From Ramlibacter aquaticus (lineage in GTDB: Bacteria; Pseudomonadota; Gammaproteobacteria; Burkholderiales; Burkholderiaceae_C): a DNA stretch of 41,811 bases. The stretch lies in NCBI RefSeq assembly GCF_015159745.1, contig NZ_JADDOJ010000034.1, positions 1-41,811 of the forward strand, read 5' to 3'. The notes under the pieces are model-generated. The model was not told where the DNA came from. It made no database searches and saw only the letters and a program-made list of their open reading frames with translations. Positions 1 to 8,429 of the stretch are shown one piece after another; within the stretch, counting starts at the first letter, position 1; each line of letters starts with the position of its first letter. The position numbers were made by a program, and so were the translations under genes.

Positions 1-1908
1 GCCGACGACCCCGCCATCGCGCCGCGCCTGCAGGCCCTGTGGGAGACCGGGCCCGGCCTCTGGGGCTGGCTGTGCAGCGTGGACCACAAGGCCATCGGCC
101 TGCGCTACCTGGTGACCTCCTTCCTGTTCCTGCTCGCGGGCGGGCTGGAGGCGGCGGTGATCCGCTGGCAGCTGGCCCAGCCCGGCCAGCGCCTGCTCAC
201 GCCCGAGCAGTACAACCAGCTCTTCACCATGCACGGCGTGACCATGATCTTCCTGTACGCGCTGCCGGTGCTCTCGGGCTTCTCCAACTTCCTGTGGCCG
301 CTGATCCTGGGCTCGCGCGACATGGCCTTCCCGCGGCTGAACGCCTTCTCCTACTGGGTCTTCCTGGCCTCCGGCATCTACCTGTACGCGAGCTTCCCGC
401 TGGGCCGTGCGCCCGACGCGGGCTGGTTCAACTACACGCCCTACACCGGGCACGAGTTCAACCCGGGCATCAACATCGACGTGTACGCGCTGGGGATGGT
501 GCTGCTGGGCGTGTCGACCACCGTGGGCGCGGTGAACTTCATCGTCTCGCTGCTGCGCACGAGGGCGCCGGGGATGTCCATCAACCGCGTGCCCATCCTG
601 GTGTGGGGCACGCTCACCGCCTCGGTGGGCAACCTGTTCGCGGTGCCGGCGGTGAGCCTGGCCTTCTTCATGCTGTGGATGGACCGGCAGTTCCACTCCC
701 ATTTCTTCGACGTCGCGGGCGGCGGCCAGCCGCTGCTGTGGCAGCACCTGTTCTGGATGTTCGGCCACCCCTGGGTGTATGCCATCGTGCTGCCGGCCAT
801 GGGCATCGTGTCGGACGGCCTGCCCACCTTCTGCCGCCGACCCCTGGTGGGCTACACGCCGGTCGCGCTGGCCACGGTGACCACCATGGTGCTGGGCTTC
901 GGCGTGTGGGTGCACCACATGTTCGCCACCGGCCTGCCGCCGGTTTCGCTCTCCTTCTTCAGCGCCGCCAGCTTCGCCATCGTGATCCCCAGCGCAGTGG
1001 CGGTGTTCTCGTGGCTGGCCACCATCTGGACCGGGCGGCCCGTGTTCAGGACGCCCTTCCTCTTCTTCGCCGGCTTCGTGGTGCTGTTCGTGATCGGCGG
1101 GCTGTCGGGCTTCATGACCGCCTCGGTGCCGGTGGACCGCCAGCTCACCGACACCTACTTCGTGGTCGCGCACCTGCACTACGTGATCATCGGCATCAAC
1201 GTGTTCGCGGTGGTGGGCGGCATCTACTACTGGTTCCCCAAGTTCACCGGCCGCCTGCTGGACGAGCGCCTGGGCCGCTGGAACTTCTGGATCATGTTCG
1301 TGGGCTTCAACCTGGCCTTCTTCCCCATGCACGTGCTGGGCCTGCTGGGCATGCCGCGCCGCATCTGGACCTACAGCGCCGACATGGGCTGGGGGCCGCT
1401 GAACCTGCTGGTGAGCGTGGGCAGCGTGGTCTTCGCGCTCGGGGTCGCGATGCTGCTGGCCAACGTGGCGCTGAGCCTGCGGCGCGGCGCCCTCGCGGGG
1501 GACAACCCCTGGGACGCGCCCACGCTGGAGTGGTCCGTGCCCTCGCCGCCGCCGCCCTACAACTTCCTGGTCATTCCCCTTATCGCCAGCCGCCATCCCC
1601 TGTGGGAGGCGCGCCTGGACGACCGGCGCGCGCGCAGCCGGCTCGATGCGGGCCCGCTGCTGGACCATGGGCGCGAGACCCTGGGCACCACGGCCCTGGA
1701 CGCCGAGCCCGACGTGATCCTGCGCATGCCGGGCGATTCGCCCGCGCCCCTGCTGCTCACCCTGTCGCTGGTGGGCCTGTTCACCGGCCTGCTGGTGCAC
1801 GCCTGGTGGGTGGCCGGCGTGGGGGGCGCAGCGGCGGCGCTGGCGATGCTGTTGTGGTTGTGGCCGGAGCGCAAGCTGGGCCAGGTGCGGGAGGCGGCCT
1901 ATGCCTGA
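1..1908 (+). CDS. Cytochrome c oxidase subunit I (5' end outside window)
   Basis: Catalytic heme-copper subunit of a membrane-bound terminal oxidase that reduces O2 to water. The frame is open from base 1; the GTG at 79 is an internal Val of the conserved SVDHK motif, so the true start lies upstream. Numbering from base 1, a low-spin heme His is in FTMHG (about 78), the CuB His and cross-linked Tyr are in GHPWVY (256-260), the CuB His pair is in VWVHHMF, and the heme histidines are in VAHLHY (391, 393). The D-channel Asp in SRDMAFPR is kept. Two usual proton-pathway residues differ: HPEVY reads HPWVY, and the Lys of the PTGIK-type motif is Ala in PSAVAVF. About 100 C-terminal residues extend beyond the core and carry two more hydrophobic helices. 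This resembles the alternative aa3-type (CoxN-like) branch, an assignment from memory. It overlaps the subunit III gene by 8 bp. Confidence 0.93.
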   Translation, partial: ADDPAIAPRLQALWETGPGLWGWLCSVDHKAIGLRYLVTSFLFLLAGGLEAAVIRWQLAQPGQRLLTPEQYNQLFTMHGVTMIFLYALPVLSGFSNFLWPLILGSRDMAFPRLNAFSYWVFLASGIYLYASFPLGRAPDAGWFNYTPYTGHEFNPGINIDVYALGMVLLGVSTTVGAVNFIVSLLRTRAPGMSINRVPILVWGTLTASVGNLFAVPAVSLAFFMLWMDRQFHSHFFDVAGGGQPLLWQHLFWMFGHPWVYAIVLPAMGIVSDGLPTFCRRPLVGYTPVALATVTTMVLGFGVWVHHMFATGLPPVSLSFFSAASFAIVIPSAVAVFSWLATIWTGRPVFRTPFLFFAGFVVLFVIGGLSGFMTASVPVDRQLTDTYFVVAHLHYVIIGINVFAVVGGIYYWFPKFTGRLLDERLGRWNFWIMFVGFNLAFFPMHVLGLLGMPRRIWTYSADMGWGPLNLLVSVGSVVFALGVAMLLANVALSLRRGALAGDNPWDAPTLEWSVPSPPPPYNFLVIPLIASRHPLWEARLDDRRARSRLDAGPLLDHGRETLGTTALDAEPDVILRMPGDSPAPLLLTLSLVGLFTGLLVHAWWVAGVGGAAAALAMLLWLWPERKLGQVREAAYA

Positions 1909-2512
1909 CGCCGCGATGGACCTGACGCAGGCGCTGCCGGTGGGCAGCAAGGGCCGGCTCTCCAGCGGCTGGTGGGGCATGTGGTGCGTGGTCGCGACCG
2001 AGGCCGCGCTCTTCGCCTACCTGCTGTTCTCCTACTTCTACATCGCCTCGCAGGCACCCGCGCCCTGGCCCGACGGCGGGCCGCCGCCGCTGGGCATCGC
2101 CGGCACCGGCACGCTGGTGATCGTGCTGGCCAGCCTGACGGTGTGGTGGGGCGAGCGCGGCATCATGCGCGGCGAAGCGGGTCGGCTGCGGCTGGGGCTC
2201 GCGGCCACGTTGGCGCTGGGCGTGTTCTTCATCGGCCTGCAGCTGCACGAGTGGCGCGGCAAGCCCTTCACGCTCTCCAAGGACGCCTACGGCTCGCTCT
2301 TCTTCACCATCACCGGCTTCCACATGGCGCACGTGATCGCCGGCCTGCTGGGGCTGGCCGTGCTGCTGGTGTGGTCGCTGCTGGGCAACTTCGACCGCCG
2401 CCGGCACGCCGCGATCTCCATAGGCGCGGTGTACTGGCACTTCGTCACCGTGGTCTGGCTGGTGGTGTTCGCCTCGCTCTACCTCAGCCCCTACCTGGGC
2501 CTTGCGAAATGA
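1901..2512 (+). CDS. Cytochrome c oxidase subunit III-like protein
   Basis: Integral membrane subunit III of the heme-copper oxidase, 203 residues with about five hydrophobic helices. The C-terminal signature YWHFVTVVWLVVFASLYL closely matches the last helix of subunit III, and FHMAHVIAG matches the conserved segment before it. It is shorter than the seven-helix mitochondrial-type subunit III and fits the five-helix bacterial form. The ATG at 1901 overlaps the end of subunit I by 8 bp, implying translational coupling. An in-frame ATG at 1916 is a possible alternative start. The stop overlaps the next gene's start as ATGA. Confidence 0.88.
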   Translation: MPDAAMDLTQALPVGSKGRLSSGWWGMWCVVATEAALFAYLLFSYFYIASQAPAPWPDGGPPPLGIAGTGTLVIVLASLTVWWGERGIMRGEAGRLRLGLAATLALGVFFIGLQLHEWRGKPFTLSKDAYGSLFFTITGFHMAHVIAGLLGLAVLLVWSLLGNFDRRRHAAISIGAVYWHFVTVVWLVVFASLYLSPYLGLAK

Positions 2513-2961
2513 GGGCCGCACCCGCACCCCGCGACGCGGCGCTCGACGCCGGCCATGCCGCCCCGCACCGGGACCGCACCAGCGCCTGGGCCCTGGGCGC
2601 CGGCCTGGTGCTGGGGCCGGCGGCCTTCTTCCTGCAGATGGCCGTGGCCGTGCCCCTGCTGTCCAACGGCTGCGACCTGGGCTGGGAGCCGCGCGTGGGT
2701 GCCATCCCCGGCCTGCACGGCCTTGCCCTGGCGGTGGACGTGGTGGCCCTGGTGCTGGTGGTGTGTTCGGCCGCGATCGCGGCGGGCGCCTGGCGCCGCA
2801 CCGCGGGGGAGAAGCCTGGCGGCGGCCACCGCCTGCTGGGCAGCGGTGACGGGCGCACCCGCTTCATGGCCATGGCCGGGCTGATCGCCAACCTCATCGT
2901 GGGGGCCGCGGTGCTGTACGTGCTGCTGGCCCATGCACTCCTGACCGTCTGCGGGACCTGA
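2509..2961 (+). CDS. Small membrane protein of the oxidase operon
   Basis: 150 residues; I do not recognise the family. The ATG at 2509 overlaps the TGA of subunit III (ATGA), so it is almost certainly co-translated with the oxidase. Three hydrophobic segments are visible, around residues 30-50 (LGAGLVLGPAAFFLQM), 68-92 (ALAVDVVALVLVV) and 125-147 (LIANLIVGAAVLYVLL). Several Cys (NGCDLG, VCSAA, TVCGT) could be structural, but no metal-binding motif is evident. By position it may be an accessory or assembly subunit; this is inference. No gene follows for about 140 bp, so it probably ends the operon. Confidence 0.72.
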   Translation: MRAAPAPRDAALDAGHAAPHRDRTSAWALGAGLVLGPAAFFLQMAVAVPLLSNGCDLGWEPRVGAIPGLHGLALAVDVVALVLVVCSAAIAAGAWRRTAGEKPGGGHRLLGSGDGRTRFMAMAGLIANLIVGAAVLYVLLAHALLTVCGT

Positions 2962-3102
2962 CGGCAGGGCGTGGCCGACAACGCGACCGGGCGACGGCCG
3001 GCGCCGAGCCGTGGATGGGGCCTCTGCACGGCGCGCGCGCCTTGACGCCGATCAGCCTCCCCGCCTGCACGCGGTCCTAGACTGGGCGCGGAGGTGACGC
3101 CC

Positions 3103-3732
3103 ATGTTCGCCGATCGAATCGACGCCGGCCGGCAGCTGGCCCTGGCCCTGGCGCGCTACCGCGGCACCCGCCCCGTGGTGCTGGGCATCCCGCGCGGCGG
3201 CGTGCCCGTGGCGGCCGAGGTGGCCCGCGCCCTGGCAGGCGATCTCGACATCGTGCTGGTGCGCAAGCTGCACGCCCCCTGGTCGCAGGAGGTCGCGATC
3301 GGCGCGGTGGACGAGACCGGCTGGACCTGGCTCGCGCGCGGCGCTGCCGCCAGCGGCGCGGACGCGCAGGAGATCGAGCGCCAGGTCCACGAACAGCGGG
3401 ACGAACTGGCGCGGCGTCGTGCCTGCTACGCGCCCGGCCGGCCGCTGCCGGTGCTGCAAGGCCGCGTGGCCATCGTGGTGGACGACGGCCTGGCCACGGG
3501 GGCAACCATGGTGGCGGCGCTGCACGCGGTGCGCGGGCGCGGTCCCCGAACGCTGGTGTGCGCGGTGCCGGTCGCCTCGGCCGGTGCGCGCGCGCTGGTG
3601 CTGCCGCTGGCGGACGAGGTCGTGGCGCTCTCGGTGCCGCCGGATTTCCGCGCCGTGGGCGCGTACTACATGGATTTCCCCCAGCTCGCGGACGAGGCGG
3701 TGGTGGCGCTGCTCAGTCCGGCAGCCGGATGA
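3103..3732 (+). CDS. Phosphoribosyltransferase-family protein
   Basis: 209-residue type I phosphoribosyltransferase fold. The PRPP-binding motif is plain at about residues 123-136 (VAIVVDDGLATGAT), and an N-terminal GIPRGGVPVAAEVA segment is typical of stand-alone PRTase-like proteins whose substrate is not known. The ATG at 3103 is preferred over the GTG at 3094 because GGAGGTGAC lies at the right distance before it. The 3' end overlaps by 20 bp, tail to tail, with the kinase-like ATPase on the minus strand. Residue FYMDF-like ending (YYMDFPQLADEAV) is typical of this subgroup. Whether it is a true PRTase or a regulatory relative cannot be told from sequence. Confidence 0.82.
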   Translation: MFADRIDAGRQLALALARYRGTRPVVLGIPRGGVPVAAEVARALAGDLDIVLVRKLHAPWSQEVAIGAVDETGWTWLARGAAASGADAQEIERQVHEQRDELARRRACYAPGRPLPVLQGRVAIVVDDGLATGATMVAALHAVRGRGPRTLVCAVPVASAGARALVLPLADEVVALSVPPDFRAVGAYYMDFPQLADEAVVALLSPAAG

Positions 3733-4560
3733 CGTGCGCGGCCTCGTCCGCGTCCAGCGGCTCGTGCGCCGCCTGCAGGCGCTCCAGCACCGCCTCGTCG
3801 GCCTCCGAGGGGTCGCCCTGGCGCGTGCGCAACCGCTCGCGCAGCACGGTCGCCGACGCCTCGCAGTGCAGGATGGCGAATGGCAGGCCCAGCGACCGCG
3901 CCAGCGCGGCCGCCGCCTCCCGTTCCGCACGGCGCAGGAAGGCGGCGTCCAGCACCACCGGCCAGCCCGCGGCCAGGGCCGCCCGCGCCAGCCCCATCAG
4001 CTGCGCGTAGGTGCGCGCCCCGGCCTCGGGGCCGTAGATGTCGAGCCCGGCACTGCGCGAGTCCTGGTCCTGGCGCAGGCCGAACAGGCGCTTGCGTTCC
4101 ACGTCCGAGCGCAGGCGGATCGCGCCCTCGCGCTCCAGCCAGTGTTGCGCGGCAAAGCTCTTGCCGGCCCCCGGCAGGCCGTGCGTGATCGCCAGCCTTG
4201 GGGCGGGCTCCGCCATCCAGCGCAGCGCGGCCTGGACGTAGCGCCGCGCCCGCGCGGATTGGCCTTGCAGCAGGCCGACCTGGGCCCGCACCAGGGCGCG
4301 GCTGGCCAGGGCGAAGCGCAGCACCGCCAAGGCCCCGTGGTCACCGCTCCAGTCCAGCCAGCCGTTGAGCAGCCGGAAGGCCAGGTCGCGCCGGCCCTGC
4401 GCCTCCAGGTCCATGACCGGGAAGGCGATGTCGTCGGCGACGTCGATCCAGCGCAGGGCGGGGTCGAACTCGATGCCGTCGAAGGCCGCGACGCTGCCGT
4501 CGGGCATCTCCACCAGGTTCGCCAGGTGCAGGTCGCCGTGCACCTCGCGCACCCGGCCGG
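3713..4560 (-). pseudogene. Kinase-like AAA ATPase, 5' half missing
   Basis: C-terminal two thirds of a bifunctional protein with an aminoglycoside-phosphotransferase-like domain followed by a P-loop kinase domain. The readable part starts inside the APH-like catalytic loop (GRVREVHGDLHLANL, with the HGDLH motif and then FDGIEFDP) and continues through a Walker A (GLPGAGKS) to RLRSDVERKRLFG and VVLDAAFLRRAERE. Relatives normally have roughly 200 more residues before HGDLH; these are absent. The only usable start is a GTG at 4552 within conserved sequence. Upstream the frame runs into DNA that encodes a transpeptidase on the other strand. The preserved part has no internal stops, which suggests a recent deletion or an assembly join. 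The product, if made, would lack the N-lobe. Confidence 0.78.
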
Positions 4561-5034
4561 CCGGGCAGCTTCGATCACTTCGAGACGCCGCTGGGCGTGT
4601 TCCGCCACAGCCCGTCCAACCCGGACTTCCGGGCCGAGGGCAGCTTCAACGAGAACCACATCCGCGGCTATGGCCTGGCGGGCCTGCGGGTGTTCGATTT
4701 CGGCTGGCAGCCGGTGCCCAAGGGCTGGGGCGACCACGCCGTGATCGAGATGCGGCTGCAACTGCACGCCACCGACCCCGATGTGCTGGAGCCCCGGCTG
4801 GGCACGGCGCAGAGCAAGGGCTGCATCCGCGTGCCGGCCACGCTGGACCGCCTGCTGGACCTGCGGGGCGTGCTGGATGCCGACTACGAGGCCCTGGCGC
4901 GCGACGGCCACCGCCTGTGGGTGCTGCCGCGCGAGCGCGAGCCGCTGCAGTTCGCGGGCCGCTGGCTGGTGGTGCTGGACAGCGGCCGCAGCGAGCGGCC
5001 GGCCTGGAGCCCGCTGCCGCGGCCGCGGCGCTGA
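4561..5034 (+). pseudogene. L,D-transpeptidase (YkuD/ErfK-like), 5' part missing
   Basis: C-terminal portion of a secreted peptidoglycan L,D-transpeptidase. Homology-like sequence begins at about 4561 (SFDHFETPLGVFRHSP) and includes a catalytic His (LQLHATDP) and the Ser-Lys-Gly-Cys motif (GTAQSKGCIRV) with nucleophilic Cys. There is no signal peptide or N-terminal lobe; the first possible in-frame start is a GTG at 4597, inside the conserved fold. The upstream part of this frame is merely antisense to the neighbouring ATPase gene. Catalytic residues are intact, but without an export signal the product could not reach the periplasm. I call it truncated, either a real deletion or an assembly artefact. 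Confidence 0.75.
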
Positions 5035-5065
5035 AAGCGGGCCGCCGGGCGGCGATACTCGCCCC

Positions 5066-5791
5066 ATGGAGATCCAGGAGGTGTTGTATTCGCAGGGCTT
5101 CGGCACGCGGCGTGTGTGCGCGGGGCTGGTGCAGCAGGGCCACGTGCGTGTGGGCGGCCAGCCGGTCACGGACGCCACGGCCGAATTCGAGCCCCAGGGG
5201 CTGGTGTTCGAGGTCGACGGCCAGCCCTGGCCCTGGCACGAGAAGGCCTACCTGCTGCTGCACAAGCCGGCCGGCACCGAGTGCTCCCGCAAGCCTTCGG
5301 CCTGGCCCAGCATCTACACGCTGCTGCCGGGTCCGCTGCGCGCGCGCCCCGTGAAGGGCGCCGAGGACGGCGTGCAGGCCGTGGGCCGGCTCGACCAGGA
5401 CACCACGGGCATGCTGCTGATGTCGGACGACGGCGCCTTCATCCACCGCATGAACTCGCCGAAGAAGCACGTGCCCAAGGTGTACGAGGTGGGCTGCAAG
5501 CATCCGGTCGCGCCCGCCCAGGTGCAGCGGCTGCTGGCGGGCGTGGTGCTGGACGACGACCCGAAACCGGTGCGGGCGGCCGCCTGCGAGGCCACGGGCG
5601 AGCAGTCGCTGCGCCTCACGCTCACCGAGGGCAAGTACCACCAGGTCAAGCGCATGCTGGCGGCGGTGGGCAACCGGGTGGAGACGCTGCACCGCTCGCG
5701 CATCGGCGGGCTCGCGCTGCCCGCCGACCTGGCGCCGGGGCAGTGGCGCTGGCTGTCGGCCGAGGACCTGGCCCTGCTGCGTCCGGCCTGA
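5066..5791 (+). CDS. rsuA: 16S rRNA pseudouridine synthase (RsuA-like)
   Basis: 241-residue RsuA/RluB-family pseudouridine synthase, acting on rRNA in the cytoplasm. An S4-like RNA-binding region occupies the first 50-60 residues (LYSQGFGTRRVCAGLVQQGHVRVGG, read as short pieces), followed by LLHKPAG and the catalytic motif GRLDQDTTGMLL, whose first Asp is the catalytic residue of the family. KYHQVKRML near the end is the second family signature. Start is the ATG at 5066. RsuA modifies U516 of 16S rRNA in E. coli; other members of the family modify 23S rRNA or tRNA, so the exact target is less certain than the chemistry. Confidence 0.87.
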   Translation: MEIQEVLYSQGFGTRRVCAGLVQQGHVRVGGQPVTDATAEFEPQGLVFEVDGQPWPWHEKAYLLLHKPAGTECSRKPSAWPSIYTLLPGPLRARPVKGAEDGVQAVGRLDQDTTGMLLMSDDGAFIHRMNSPKKHVPKVYEVGCKHPVAPAQVQRLLAGVVLDDDPKPVRAAACEATGEQSLRLTLTEGKYHQVKRMLAAVGNRVETLHRSRIGGLALPADLAPGQWRWLSAEDLALLRPA

Positions 5792-5797
5792 ACGCGC

Positions 5798-6568
5798 TCA
5801 GGCCAGGCCGGCCAGGAATTCGGCGATGCGCCCGGTGACCAGCGCGGGCTGGTCCTTGTGCGGCGAGTGGCCGCACTGCTCGATCACCTGCATCTCGAAG
5901 CGCCCGCGTGTGGGCGCGATCTGCTCGACCTGCGCCAGGGTGCCGTAGGCGTCCTCGCGGCCCTGCAGCGCCAGCACCGGGTCGGCGATGCGCCTGCATT
6001 CGCTGCGGATGTCGAAGTCGCGGAAGGCCGGGTCCAGCCAGATATCGTTCCATTGCCAGAACGCCACCTCCACCGCGTCGTGGTAGCGCGCCAGCCGCTC
6101 GCGCAGCAGCGGCCAGTCCTCGCGCGCCTGGCGGATCGCCTGCACCGAGATGTCCTCGACGATCACGTGCGGCGCCATCGCCACGCAGGCCGCCACCGGG
6201 TGGTGCGCCGCATGGATGAGCGCGATGGTGCCGCCGTCCGAATGGCCCAGCAGCACCGGGCGGGCGATGCCCAGCGCCTGCAGCAGGGCGGGCAGCACCT
6301 CCAGCGCCTCCTTGTGCATGTAGTCCGGCCGGTGCCGGCCCTTGCCGCGCACGTCGTGGATGGGGGCGGAGCGGCCATACCCGCGGCGCGAGTAGGCGAA
6401 TCCGGCCCGGCCGGTGGCCGCACAGACCTGGGCCGGCCAGTCGCGCCACAGGGCCACCGAACCCAGGCCCTCGTGCAGGAAGATGATGGGCGCGCGCGCC
6501 TGTGCACCGTCCGGAGCCGCGATGCGTTGTAGCTCCAGCGGGACCCCGTTGACGTCGATCAATTCCAT
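5798..6568 (-). CDS. Alpha/beta hydrolase
   Basis: 256-residue cytoplasmic alpha/beta-hydrolase. Visible elements are an oxyanion-hole loop FLHEGLGS (about residue 30), the nucleophile elbow GHSDGG (about 107), an acid-bearing strand with VLALQGREDAYG and the catalytic His in CGHSPHKDQP (about 239). No signal peptide is seen. The HEGLG form in place of HGxxG is common in a subgroup of esterase-like hydrolases of Burkholderiales. The natural substrate cannot be read. It is convergent with rsuA (6 bp apart) and divergent from the beta-propeller gene, with about 70 bp between starts. Confidence 0.85.
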   Translation of the reverse strand: MELIDVNGVPLELQRIAAPDGAQARAPIIFLHEGLGSVALWRDWPAQVCAATGRAGFAYSRRGYGRSAPIHDVRGKGRHRPDYMHKEALEVLPALLQALGIARPVLLGHSDGGTIALIHAAHHPVAACVAMAPHVIVEDISVQAIRQAREDWPLLRERLARYHDAVEVAFWQWNDIWLDPAFRDFDIRSECRRIADPVLALQGREDAYGTLAQVEQIAPTRGRFEMQVIEQCGHSPHKDQPALVTGRIAEFLAGLA

Positions 6569-6637
6569 GCCGGGAATGTTACGACGGGTGACGTGTGCCG
6601 CCGGGTAAACTCCGCGCTCCCCCTGGAAACGCTCCAC

Positions 6638-7615
6638 GTGACACGCACCCCGCACCGCCGCGCACTCGCGGCCCTGGCCGCCGCCTTCCTGTCCCTCCCG
6701 GCGCTGGCTGCGCACCCCATCTTCGTGCTCAATTCGCTGGACGCGAACGTCAGCATCATCGACCCGGTCACTTGGCAGGAAATCCGCCGCGTGCCCACCG
6801 GCAAGGAACCGCACCACCTCTACCTCACGCCCGACGAGAAATCGCTGATCGTGGCCAACGCCCTGAGCGACTCGCTGACCTTCTTCGACCCCCGCACGGG
6901 CGAGGTGCAGCGCACCGTCACCGGCATCCTGGACCCCTACCAGCTTCGCTTCTCGCCCGACATGAAGTGGTTCGTGGTGGTCGGCAACCGCCTCAACCAC
7001 GTGGACATCTACCGCTGGGACGGCGCCAACCTGCAGCTGGCCAAGCGCATCTCCACCGGCAAGACCCCCAGCCACACCTGGATCGACGCCGCCAGCCGGA
7101 TCGCCTACGTCAGCATGCAGGACAGCGACGAACTGGTCGCGATCGACCTGGTGACGCAGACCCTGCTGTGGCGCACCAAGACCGGCTCGCTGCCGGCCGA
7201 CGTGTTCGGCACCCCCGACGGCAAGTCCCTGCTGGTCGGCATGACGGGCGGCAAGGAGGTCGAGGTCTACGACATCAGCGGCCCCCAGCCCCGCCTCTTC
7301 AAGAAGATCCCGACCGGGGAGGGCGCGCACGCCTTCCGCGCGGCCGGCGACGGGCGCCACGTGTTCGTCAGCAACCGCGTGGCCGACACCATCAGCAAGA
7401 TCGACCTGCAGACCCTGCAGGTGGTCGAGAGCTACCCGGCCCCGGGCGGCCCCGACTGCATGGACGTGCTGGCGGACGGCAAGACCCTGCTGGTCAGCTC
7501 GCGCTGGGCCCGCAAGATGTCGGTCATCGACACGGTGCAGAAGAAGGTGCTGCGCCAGGTCAACGTGGGCAAGTCCCCCCATGGCGTCTGGACCCTGGAC
7601 CACGCGCCGCGCTGA
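6638..7615 (+). CDS. Exported YVTN-type beta-propeller protein
   Basis: 325 residues. The N-terminus (RRALAALAAAFLSLPALAA, ending about residue 24) is a standard signal peptide, so the protein should be periplasmic. The rest is a series of roughly 40-residue beta-propeller repeats with motifs such as VSIIDPVTWQEIRRVPTG, SLTFFDPRTGEV, ISKIDLQTLQVV and MSVIDTVQKKVL, each with a D-x-x-T turn as in YVTN repeats. The GTG start at 6638 is preferred, with GGAAA about 8 bases upstream; an earlier in-frame start at 6593 would bury the signal peptide. The 3' end overlaps the deacetylase gene by 35 bp. Function is unknown; such proteins often bind ligands or redox partners. Confidence 0.8.
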   Translation: MTRTPHRRALAALAAAFLSLPALAAHPIFVLNSLDANVSIIDPVTWQEIRRVPTGKEPHHLYLTPDEKSLIVANALSDSLTFFDPRTGEVQRTVTGILDPYQLRFSPDMKWFVVVGNRLNHVDIYRWDGANLQLAKRISTGKTPSHTWIDAASRIAYVSMQDSDELVAIDLVTQTLLWRTKTGSLPADVFGTPDGKSLLVGMTGGKEVEVYDISGPQPRLFKKIPTGEGAHAFRAAGDGRHVFVSNRVADTISKIDLQTLQVVESYPAPGGPDCMDVLADGKTLLVSSRWARKMSVIDTVQKKVLRQVNVGKSPHGVWTLDHAPR

Positions 7616-8423
7616 GCGGCGCGCGCTGCTGGCCGCCGCGCTCGCGGCGCCCTTCGTGCGGCCCGCCCCGGCCTCGGCGGCGGCCCCGGCGGCCGGCGGC
7701 GACGCGTCCTGCGGCCACCCCCTCTACCTCACCCTGGACACCGGCCACATGGGCGTGGCGCCGCTCATCGCCGAGGTGCTGCAGCGCCAGCAGGTCAGCG
7801 TCACCTTCTTCGCCGCGAACGAGCGCACCCAGGCGGGCGACGGCAGCCTGGGCGCGTACTGGGCGCCCTGGTGGAAGGCGCGGGCGGCGGAGGGCCACGA
7901 ATTCGCCTCCCACACCTACGACCACGTGTACTGGCGGCGTGACCTGCCCGGCAGCCCGCCGCGCTTCGAGGTCCGCCCCTCCGCCGGCCCCGACGAGGGC
8001 CGCAGCTTCACCTGGACCGGCGCGCAGTACTGCGAGGAGATCGCGCGTGCCGCCGACCGCCTGCGCGAGATCACCGGCCGCCAGCCGCTGCCGCTGTTCC
8101 GCGCGCCCGGCGGCAAGACCTCGCCGGCGCTGCTGGCCGCGGCGCGCGCCGGCGGCTGGGCGCACGTGGGCTGGGCCCCGGCCGGTTTCCTGGGCGACGA
8201 GCTCCCCAGTGAAACTTTTTCCAATGAAGTGCTTCTCACACGGGCGCTGCAGCACATCCGCGGCGGCGATATCCTCGTGGCGCACCTGGGGATCTGGTCC
8301 CGCAAGGACCCCTGGGCCCCGGCGGTGCTGGAGCCCCTGATCGCCGGGCTCAAGCAGCGGGGCTTCTGTTTCCGCACGCTGCGCGAGCACCCTGGCTACC
8401 GTGACTGGATCGCGACGCATTAA
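7581..8423 (+). CDS. Polysaccharide deacetylase-family protein with Tat-like signal
   Basis: 280-residue NodB-fold carbohydrate esterase. The N-terminus has RRAERRALLAAALAAPF followed by an Ala-Pro-rich stretch, resembling a twin-arginine signal. Motif 1 is LTLDTGHM (about residue 50): the catalytic-base Asp is kept but the usual second Asp of TFDDG is Thr. Motif 2 SHTYDH supplies the two metal His (H-T-Y-D-H), and RAPGG is motif 3. VAHLG near residue 234 may be the last motif. The protein probably acts on an envelope or exopolysaccharide substrate, which is inference. It begins inside the beta-propeller gene and lies 6 bp before the desaturase-like gene, suggesting a three-gene unit. Confidence 0.82.
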   Translation: MASGPWTTRRAERRALLAAALAAPFVRPAPASAAAPAAGGDASCGHPLYLTLDTGHMGVAPLIAEVLQRQQVSVTFFAANERTQAGDGSLGAYWAPWWKARAAEGHEFASHTYDHVYWRRDLPGSPPRFEVRPSAGPDEGRSFTWTGAQYCEEIARAADRLREITGRQPLPLFRAPGGKTSPALLAAARAGGWAHVGWAPAGFLGDELPSETFSNEVLLTRALQHIRGGDILVAHLGIWSRKDPWAPAVLEPLIAGLKQRGFCFRTLREHPGYRDWIATH

Positions 8424-8429
8424 GACCTG

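Noticed and set aside
1..78. Gene start at the GTG at 79
   Set aside because: The frame is open to base 1 and encodes the conserved region before SVDHK, so the start is outside the window.
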